A stretch of 5,093 nucleotides of DNA from Prevotellaceae bacterium UBA1787 (GTDB lineage: Bacteria; Bacteroidota; Bacteroidia; Bacteroidales; Bacteroidaceae): the NCBI GenBank assembly GCA_002315195.1, contig DCGD01000007.1:217-5309 (forward strand), given 5' to 3'. The stretch's first letter is position 1. Each line of letters opens with the position of its first letter. Below are positions 1 through 5,093 of this stretch, piece after piece. Under the pieces are notes generated by a model. It did not search any database and was not told where the DNA came from. It saw nothing but the letters and a program-made list of their open reading frames with translations. Position numbers and translations under genes: made by a program.

Positions 1-2
1 CT

Positions 3-389
3 TATGGATTTGAATGGCAAGGCGATAACCTGTTGTTAGCTCGTGAAGCCATATTCTACTCTATCATAGATTACTACAAAGAGAAGTTTGGCGAGGAACC
101 TGCCAAGCGTTCATTACCAGGACTGGCTTACATAATATCATGGAATATCTGGCAAATGGATGGCTTGAAAATGGTTATACCTGATACCTGCCATGATGAT
201 ATTGCTGTGACTCAATCACTCTTTGGGGATGAAGAACGTATCGTAATTTCATGTCCAGGATGCAAGTCTGGCGAACATAGACTACACAATGGCATTAAGT
301 GCCGTGTTAGAGACTGGAATTATTCCGGAAAGGTCTGGGATAAAGAACGTCCTTATTTCTATACACTATTGCAAAACCATAAATTATAA
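3..389 (+). CDS. Eco57I-like adenine-specific DNA methyltransferase, C-terminal fragment (5' end outside window)
   Basis: The reading frame is open from the first full codon at position 3 to the TAA at 387-389, giving 128 residues. A TTG at 33 could be read as a start, but the ten upstream residues (YGFEWQGDNL) continue the same protein character, so I treat this as a truncated gene. Visible blocks are LLAREAIFYSIIDYYKEKFG, AYIISWNIWQMDGLK and a Cys/His-rich tail with CPGC followed by HNGIKC and RVRDW. From memory these blocks match the C-termini of Bacteroidota 'restriction subunit M' proteins of the Eco57I/N6-adenine methylase type. The SAM-binding and NPPY motifs would lie upstream and cannot be seen. 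The four cysteines (in DTC, CPGC and IKC) could bind a structural zinc, which is inference. It ends 5 bp before the helicase-methyltransferase gene, so the two are probably cotranscribed and work together. I am fairly sure of the family but less so of the exact role; a non-catalytic specificity role is possible. Confidence 0.72.
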   Translation, partial: YGFEWQGDNLLLAREAIFYSIIDYYKEKFGEEPAKRSLPGLAYIISWNIWQMDGLKMVIPDTCHDDIAVTQSLFGDEERIVISCPGCKSGEHRLHNGIKCRVRDWNYSGKVWDKERPYFYTLLQNHKL

Positions 390-394
390 GTTCT

Positions 395-3300
395 ATGGCA
401 GCATACTCAACGATACAGCAAGTTAAACCTAAGCAGAAGATAGTCACCTCTCTCTTTGACACAGAAGAAGAGGAGACAATTACCTTGCGTGACGAACAAA
501 AGAAGGCTGTTGGCGATGCACTTCGTCGCTTTAAAAAGAAGTCTGGGGACAAGTTCCTTTGGAATGCCAAGATGCGTTTTGGAAAGACCCTTACGGCCCT
601 GCAACTCTTCAAGGAACTTTCGCTGGCCGACCACAAGCGCTATCGCAGGATGTTGATCCTTACCCACCGTCCCGTGGTCAATGACGGTTGGTTCGCCGAT
701 TTCCACAAAATTTTCTTCGAGGCGGATACGCCTTTCCTGTATGGTAGCAAGATCTTCGGCAACAGTTTTCGGACGCTGGAGGACAGAATGGAGAATGACA
801 AGGCATGCAGGTACGTCTTTTTCGCTTCCATCCAAGACCTTCGGGGTTCTTCGTCGGTGGGCGGCAGGTTCCAAAAAAACTACGAGTTCTTTTCCGCCCA
901 TTGGGACTTGCTCGTCGTCGACGAAGCGCACGAAGGTACGCAGACAGAACTCGGCGACAAGGTGCTGAAGGCTCTCGTGAAGAAAGGCACAAAGACGCTC
1001 TCCCTTTCCGGCACTCCGTTCAACCTGTTTGGGAATTTCAACCAGGAAGACATCTATACTTGGTCATACGTGGATGAACAAAGGGAAAAGGAGAACTGGG
1101 ACAAGGCGCACGAGGGCGACCACAACCCTTATGGATCGTTGCCTCGCATGAATATGTTCACTTACGACCTCGGACCTCTGTTTGAAAGGTTCCAGGATTC
1201 GGAATATTCATTCAACTTTCATGAGTTTTTCCGCACGGACGACAATGGCGCGTTCGTGTACGAGGCGTATGTGGACAAGTTTCTCGACTTGATGTGCAGT
1301 CCGTCCAACGACTCAAACTATCCATTCTCCACACAGAAATACAGGGATTGTTTCCGTCACACATTCTGGCTCGTGCCGGGGGTGAAGGAGGCGCTGGCGC
1401 TTCAGCGTAAACTGGAGCAGCACGCGGTTTTCAGCCACTTTGACGTCGTCAATGTGGCGGGTGACGGTGATCCGGACGACCCGAAGGGCGAAGCGTTGCG
1501 CAAGGTCCGCGACGCCATCAGCGAAAAGCCCCAAAAGGACCATACCATCACCTTGTCATGCGGCAAACTCACGACGGGCGTGACCGTCGGGGAATGGACC
1601 GCCGTGTTCATGCTCAGCGGTTCAGCCAGGACGGGTGCAGCCAACTATATGCAAACCATCTTCCGCGTCCAAAGTCCCGGACAAATTGACGGTAAGCAAA
1701 AAACAGAAGCGTACGTTTTCGACTTCGCACCCGACCGCGTCCTTACGATGATGGTGCAGGCAGTCAAGGCTCCGACCCGTCCCGGAAAACAGACTGAGGA
1801 ACATCGGCGACGCCTGAGGGAACTGCTCAATTTCTTCCCCGTCATCGCCTTGCAAGGCAGCCGGACAAGAAGATATGACGTGGACCAACTACTCATCCGC
1901 TTGAAACATACCTTCATTGAACGCGTGGTGTATTCAGGCTTTGACAACGACTTTCTCTACAACGACCTTCTTCTTGAATTGAACGATGCAGAAATTGAAA
2001 GGTTCAACAAGTTGAAGGGTATCATAGGGAGTACGCCAACGCAGGATGGCGGCAAGGATATTGTCATCAATGAAAGTGGTTTTGACGAGGAAGAGCCAGG
2101 CAAAGACCAACGGGAGAAAAAGCCAAAGACTCCACTGACAGAAGAAGAGAAGGCGGCACGCAAGGCGTTGAAGAAGAAAAAGGAGATGCGCAAGAATGCC
2201 ATCAGCATTCTCCGCGGCATCTCTATCCGCATGCCTATGCTCATCTATGGCTGTGACCTGAAGGAGGGAGAAGAAATCACCATTGACAATTTCGCGGAAC
2301 ATATCGACCCCCGTTCGTGGGAAGAGTTCATGCCGCGGGGTGTCACCAAACAACATTTCAACCTTTTCAAGAAGTACTATGACCCTGAAATATTTCGTGA
2401 AGCGGGGCGCCAAATCTGCGCAAAGGCAAGAATGGCAGATGGGTTGCCGGTGAAAGACAGAATCCGGCACATCGTCCAAATTTTCTCTTCGTTCCGCAAT
2501 CCCGACAAGGAAACCGTCCTTACGCCTTGGCGTGTGGTGAACATGCACCTGTCTGACACCATTGGAGGTTTCGACTTTTATGATGAAACGCATACCGTGC
2601 TGCTCCATGAACCCCGACTTGTGGATAGAGGGAGTGTGACCAACCGCGTGTTCATGGGACAGAACACGCGTGTATTGGAACTCAATTCCAAATCCGGGCT
2701 TTACCCTCTCTATATGGCATACACCATTTGGCGCGAACGCTGCAGGGAATGGGAACGACAAGGCTTGTTCGAGGTGGACAAGATGACCATTGAGGAAGAG
2801 CAACTTGTTTGGGATGACGTCGTCGCAAACAATATCTTCGTTATATGCAAAACACCCATGGCAGTCAGCATTACCAAACGAACGCTCACGGGTTTCCGCG
2901 ACGTAAGGCAGGTCAATGTCCGTTACATCGCAGACCTTGTGGAAACTCTCAAAAACAAACCCGATGACTTTACCAAAAACGTGGTGCGCGGACAACTTTT
3001 CTGGCACAATAAAAATGTAGAAAAAATCATGAAATTCAATGCTATAGTAGGTAACCCACCATACCAAGAAATTAAGGCTACTGATAAAGCATCAGCAAAT
3101 AGTGCTTTTGCTTCTGCTTTGTATCCGACATTTTTAGATATTTCCATTAAATTACAGCCTAATTATATTTCACTGATAACTCCAAGTAGGTGGATGACAA
3201 AACAAGGACAGGGTATTTCCGATGAGTGGGTAGATGATAAATTGAAAGGTAATCACTTTATTTCTATTTTTGATTACATGGATGCTTCCGATTGTTTTCC

Positions 3301-4069
3301 TTCTGTTGAAATAAAGGGTGGTGTAAGTTATTTCTTACTTTCACCTTCATATATAGGGGTATGCGACTATTGCAACATTAGTAAAGGTACAAGAACAAAC
3401 AAAAAAGACTTTTTAGATGAAATTGGAGCTGGTATTGTTATTAGGGATAAGAAAGCCGGCTTGATTATCAACAAAGTAGCGAAAGTTGATGGTCGTTATT
3501 ATGTCAATAATTCGTTTAGTGGTCTTGTTAGTCCTAAGCACTATTTTGACAGGAATGAGTTTCTCAATTCAAATTGGAGAGGGTATTCACAAATACAAGA
3601 TACAGAACATCCAATCAAGTATTATATGAATAAGACACTTGAGGCATGTGGTTATGGTTGGATTAAATTATCTGATATTCCTAAAGGTACAGAAACTATA
3701 CCTTTAAACAAAATCTATATTCCAATGGCCGGTGGTACCGGCAATGATTCTCATGTTTTGGGAGTTCCATTTTTAGGCGAACCAAATAGCGTATGCTCGT
3801 ACACATATCTTGTTATAGGGTATGATAGTAAACTACATAATTATTCAAAAGAAGAATGTGCCAACATACTTACGTATATAAAAAGCCGATTCTTTAGGTT
3901 TATGGTTTCTATCAAGAAGAAAACTCAGAATACAACAAGAGAACTATTTCAATTTGTTCCTCTTCAGAATTTCTCTGAACCTTGGACAGATGAGAAACTT
4001 TATGCGAAGTATGGTATTACAGCCGAAGAGCAAAGTTACATTGAATCATTAATCAAACCCATGGAGTAA
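395..4069 (+). CDS. SF2 helicase-DNA adenine methyltransferase fusion (restriction-modification/defence protein, Type ISP-like order without nuclease)
   Basis: A complete 1224-residue protein predicted to couple ATP-driven movement on DNA to N6-adenine methylation. Helicase module, about residues 30-455: LRDEQ (31-35), Walker A AKMRFGKT (58-65), THRPVV (90-95), DEAH (176-179), SGT (205-207), TTGVTV (393-398), and motif VI with Q420, R424 and Q426. Linker about 460-700, including a Lys/Glu-rich charged stretch at 565-600 that looks like a flexible or coiled-coil hinge. Methyltransferase about 705-985: TPWRVVNMHL (709-718), atypical motif I LELNSKSGLYPL (761-772), catalytic NPPY (887-890), ITPSRW (928-933) and GGVSYF (975-980). 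Target-recognition region about 985-1180, then a tail with FVPLQNF and WTDEKLYAKYG. The start is ATG 395: an in-frame TAA at 380-382 excludes a longer protein, and no Shine-Dalgarno sequence precedes it. No PD-(D/E)XK or GIY-YIG nuclease precedes the helicase, unlike single-chain Type ISP enzymes. G+C falls sharply near codon 872. Domain identities are secure; the biological role (restriction, other defence, or modification only) is inference. Confidence 0.9.
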   Translation: MAAYSTIQQVKPKQKIVTSLFDTEEEETITLRDEQKKAVGDALRRFKKKSGDKFLWNAKMRFGKTLTALQLFKELSLADHKRYRRMLILTHRPVVNDGWFADFHKIFFEADTPFLYGSKIFGNSFRTLEDRMENDKACRYVFFASIQDLRGSSSVGGRFQKNYEFFSAHWDLLVVDEAHEGTQTELGDKVLKALVKKGTKTLSLSGTPFNLFGNFNQEDIYTWSYVDEQREKENWDKAHEGDHNPYGSLPRMNMFTYDLGPLFERFQDSEYSFNFHEFFRTDDNGAFVYEAYVDKFLDLMCSPSNDSNYPFSTQKYRDCFRHTFWLVPGVKEALALQRKLEQHAVFSHFDVVNVAGDGDPDDPKGEALRKVRDAISEKPQKDHTITLSCGKLTTGVTVGEWTAVFMLSGSARTGAANYMQTIFRVQSPGQIDGKQKTEAYVFDFAPDRVLTMMVQAVKAPTRPGKQTEEHRRRLRELLNFFPVIALQGSRTRRYDVDQLLIRLKHTFIERVVYSGFDNDFLYNDLLLELNDAEIERFNKLKGIIGSTPTQDGGKDIVINESGFDEEEPGKDQREKKPKTPLTEEEKAARKALKKKKEMRKNAISILRGISIRMPMLIYGCDLKEGEEITIDNFAEHIDPRSWEEFMPRGVTKQHFNLFKKYYDPEIFREAGRQICAKARMADGLPVKDRIRHIVQIFSSFRNPDKETVLTPWRVVNMHLSDTIGGFDFYDETHTVLLHEPRLVDRGSVTNRVFMGQNTRVLELNSKSGLYPLYMAYTIWRERCREWERQGLFEVDKMTIEEEQLVWDDVVANNIFVICKTPMAVSITKRTLTGFRDVRQVNVRYIADLVETLKNKPDDFTKNVVRGQLFWHNKNVEKIMKFNAIVGNPPYQEIKATDKASANSAFASALYPTFLDISIKLQPNYISLITPSRWMTKQGQGISDEWVDDKLKGNHFISIFDYMDASDCFPSVEIKGGVSYFLLSPSYIGVCDYCNISKGTRTNKKDFLDEIGAGIVIRDKKAGLIINKVAKVDGRYYVNNSFSGLVSPKHYFDRNEFLNSNWRGYSQIQDTEHPIKYYMNKTLEACGYGWIKLSDIPKGTETIPLNKIYIPMAGGTGNDSHVLGVPFLGEPNSVCSYTYLVIGYDSKLHNYSKEECANILTYIKSRFFRFMVSIKKKTQNTTRELFQFVPLQNFSEPWTDEKLYAKYGITAEEQSYIESLIKPME

Positions 4070-4307
4070 TCGGGAAATTGTTTGCGAGTCATTTAGGTGG
4101 TCTAAAAGTTCCATCCTAATATCCGTGGAGTTAACCGACCGCTGTCTTTGATTAAAAAGCACCGATGAAATCGATGCTTTTGTTCATGTATGGGTGGTTG
4201 CATTGTTTTTGGACATGATGCCTTGGTTGTTTTGGAATTTAGGAATCTGTACGGAAATCCTTTCTCAAAAGACACCAAAAGATGCCTAGGAAAGCCAAAG
4301 TCAATAG
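4070..4307. other. Convergent intergenic spacer
   Basis: This 238-base spacer separates the 3' ends of the helicase-methyltransferase gene and the opposite-strand GH99/WbsX-like gene. Apart from the hairpin at 4155-4181 I see no RNA gene, promoter of the Bacteroides TAnnTTTG type, or credible coding frame. A minus-strand frame of roughly 70 codons is open across part of it, but it has no recognisable domain and crosses the terminator stem. CAAAAGA occurs twice, at 4266-4272 and 4276-4282, which is too short to interpret. The segment could hold decayed mobile-element sequence at the edge of the defence genes, but nothing in it identifies one. Confidence 0.6.
4155..4181. terminator. Probable bidirectional intrinsic terminator
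   Basis: Two 12-base arms, AAAAGCACCGAT (4155-4166) and ATCGATGCTTTT (4170-4181), flank a three-base loop. Eleven of twelve pairs are Watson-Crick. The remaining one (4162 with 4174) is a C-A mismatch in plus-strand RNA but a G-U wobble in minus-strand RNA, so the fold is better in the minus direction. There the 3' arm runs into five Ts (complement of 4158-4154); in the plus direction it ends in four Ts. It lies 86 bases after the plus-strand stop codon and about 127 bases after the minus-strand stop, as expected for a terminator shared by convergent genes. The stem has few G-C pairs, so its strength is uncertain. Confidence 0.65.
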
Positions 4308-5093
4308 CTATTTGAAAACAGATTTCACCGCTTTAAGGAAGTTGTATTTGTTTTCCGTGTCAGGCTCCAGGTAACTTCCCTCCGCCCATTCGTTCCAAGC
4401 GTTGATGGTGACGAGGGGAGGTTGCGAGGCATGCTCGTCCGCGTATTTCTTTGCACATTCAAGGAAATGTTGGAATTTCCCGGGGGTAATGTTGAACACC
4501 GTATTTTGGACGGGACTTTCCTTTGGATAGCGCGGGTTGGGATCCCAGTCAATGGACACATGGGGAAAATAGGGCACGGAGAAATTTTTGTCATAGCCAT
4601 CCCAATACTTGATGGAAGCCTCACCCCATTCGCTGTAATCGCGGTTGGTTGGTTCCAGGTGGCACCATTGATAGTTGGTGATGCTGTTGAAGCCGAGGAA
4701 AGAGAGGGTGTTGTCCTGCGTAGCGGTCTTGTCGCCCGGGGTGCCGGAAAGCGAAGAGGGCAGGGCGGACCATACGATGGCTTGAAGGTGAAGTCCCGGA
4801 AGACCGGCCTCCACGCACTTTTCGCGCAGCACCCGGAGCGCGTCGCGCGCCGCCTCCATGCCGCCCATGCCGCGGATGAAAGTCCCTATTTCATATATGG
4901 CAAAAACGGGCTTGCCGTCGATGCGGTAGTAATTGGGCTGTTTGAAATAATCACGGATGATGTGGTCCGTAAAACTGTCGAAACTCTCCCGGCTCGTTTC
5001 TCCCCGCCAATACACCTTGCTCTTGTCCTTTTCCGTTCTGTCCCAGTAAGCGTTGGCGGTGTGGTTCGCCCACATCAGGTAGAACTTCATCTT
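4308..5093 (-). CDS. GH99/WbsX-like glycan-active protein, C-terminal part (5' end outside window)
   Basis: The minus-strand frame runs from the window edge to the TAG at 4310-4308. A Met codon at 5090-5088 gives 260 residues, but the codon before it is Lys (AAG), and this Met opens a KFYLMWANH block that in relatives is an internal strand, so the true start is probably off the right edge. Counting from that Met, the blocks are WANH (7-10), RIDGKPVFAIY (56-66), VSIDWDPNPRY (178-188) and INAWNEWAEGSYLEPD (229-244). The last is the signature of WbsX-like proteins. Its NEWxEG pattern also matches the segment carrying the two catalytic glutamates of GH99 endo-mannosidases (here E234 and E237). 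The protein may cleave, or help assemble, an extracellular or surface polysaccharide; the family is annotated both as glycoside hydrolase and as glycosyltransferase, and this fragment cannot settle which. Signal peptide status cannot be seen. It is moderately GC-rich, ends naturally after the conserved tail, and converges on the methyltransferase gene with no apparent functional link. Confidence 0.82.
   Translation of the reverse strand, partial: KMKFYLMWANHTANAYWDRTEKDKSKVYWRGETSRESFDSFTDHIIRDYFKQPNYYRIDGKPVFAIYEIGTFIRGMGGMEAARDALRVLREKCVEAGLPGLHLQAIVWSALPSSLSGTPGDKTATQDNTLSFLGFNSITNYQWCHLEPTNRDYSEWGEASIKYWDGYDKNFSVPYFPHVSIDWDPNPRYPKESPVQNTVFNITPGKFQHFLECAKKYADEHASQPPLVTINAWNEWAEGSYLEPDTENKYNFLKAVKSVFK

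Noticed and set aside
33..35. TTG at 33 as the start of a small 118-residue gene
   Set aside because: The frame is open to the window edge and the upstream residues continue the methyltransferase-like sequence, so a truncated larger gene is the better reading.
407..992. Several 60-174-residue open frames on both strands over the helicase N-terminal half
   Set aside because: They are frame shadows of the helicase; their translations are rich in Arg/Ser with no motif, while the helicase frame carries all expected SF2 motifs.
2087..2195. Low-complexity Lys/Glu-rich stretch (residues about 565-600) as a frameshift artefact
   Set aside because: The frame is continuous on both sides with conserved-looking sequence, and charged hinges are common between motor and methyltransferase domains.
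1934..3067. A 377-residue open frame on the minus strand, opposite the large gene
   Set aside because: It lies wholly opposite conserved linker and methyltransferase sequence, has no recognisable domain, and is long because the plus strand here is GC-rich with few stop codons in the complementary frame.
4070..4307. Possible transposase remnant or hidden small gene in the convergent spacer
   Set aside because: The open minus-strand frame has no supported start, no domain I recognise and crosses the terminator hairpin; no terminal inverted repeats or target duplication are visible.
5088..5090. Met at 5090-5088 as the true start of the GH99/WbsX-like gene
   Set aside because: The upstream codon is open (Lys), and the KFYLMWANH block it begins is normally internal, with about 80-130 residues expected before it.
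3..5093. CRISPR array, tRNA, rRNA or riboswitch
   Set aside because: No spaced repeats, cloverleaf-like segments or conserved RNA motifs were seen; almost all of the window is protein-coding.

Overview
The window looks like bacterial accessory DNA, most likely from a gut-type member of the Bacteroidota (Bacteroides, Parabacteroides or Prevotella relatives). Three things suggest this. The proteins resemble restriction-modification proteins and a GH99/WbsX-like glycan protein that I associate with that phylum. The one complete gene has no Shine-Dalgarno sequence before its ATG. Base composition also varies strongly along the window. The assignment is inference from protein character, with no marker gene to confirm it.

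Layout: 3-389 (+) is the C-terminal end of an Eco57I-like adenine-specific DNA methyltransferase whose N-terminus lies off the left edge. Five bases later, 395-4069 (+) encodes a complete 1224-residue protein. It joins an SF2 helicase/translocase module to a linker region, an NPPY-type DNA methyltransferase and a C-terminal target-recognition region. Positions 4070-4307 are a convergent intergenic spacer holding one clear hairpin at 4155-4181 that can act as a terminator. Positions 4308-5093 (-) are the C-terminal two thirds or so of a GH99/WbsX-like glycan-active protein that runs off the right edge.

The two plus-strand genes almost certainly form one operon and one DNA-modification or phage-defence system: two methyltransferases, one of them fused to a translocase motor. 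The large protein has the domain order of single-chain Type ISP restriction enzymes but begins directly at the helicase. No nuclease domain is visible in this window, so if the system restricts DNA its nuclease must be encoded upstream, outside the window.

The most notable sequence signal is a sharp drop in G+C inside the 1224-residue gene. The helicase, linker and first half of the methyltransferase are GC-rich (up to about two thirds G+C). From about position 3008, some 15 codons before the NPPY motif, the gene is AT-rich (about 27-35% G+C in the stretches counted) to its end. This looks like a recombination joint exchanging the catalytic and target-recognition half. The GH99/WbsX-like gene is on the other strand and has no evident functional link to the DNA-modification genes.
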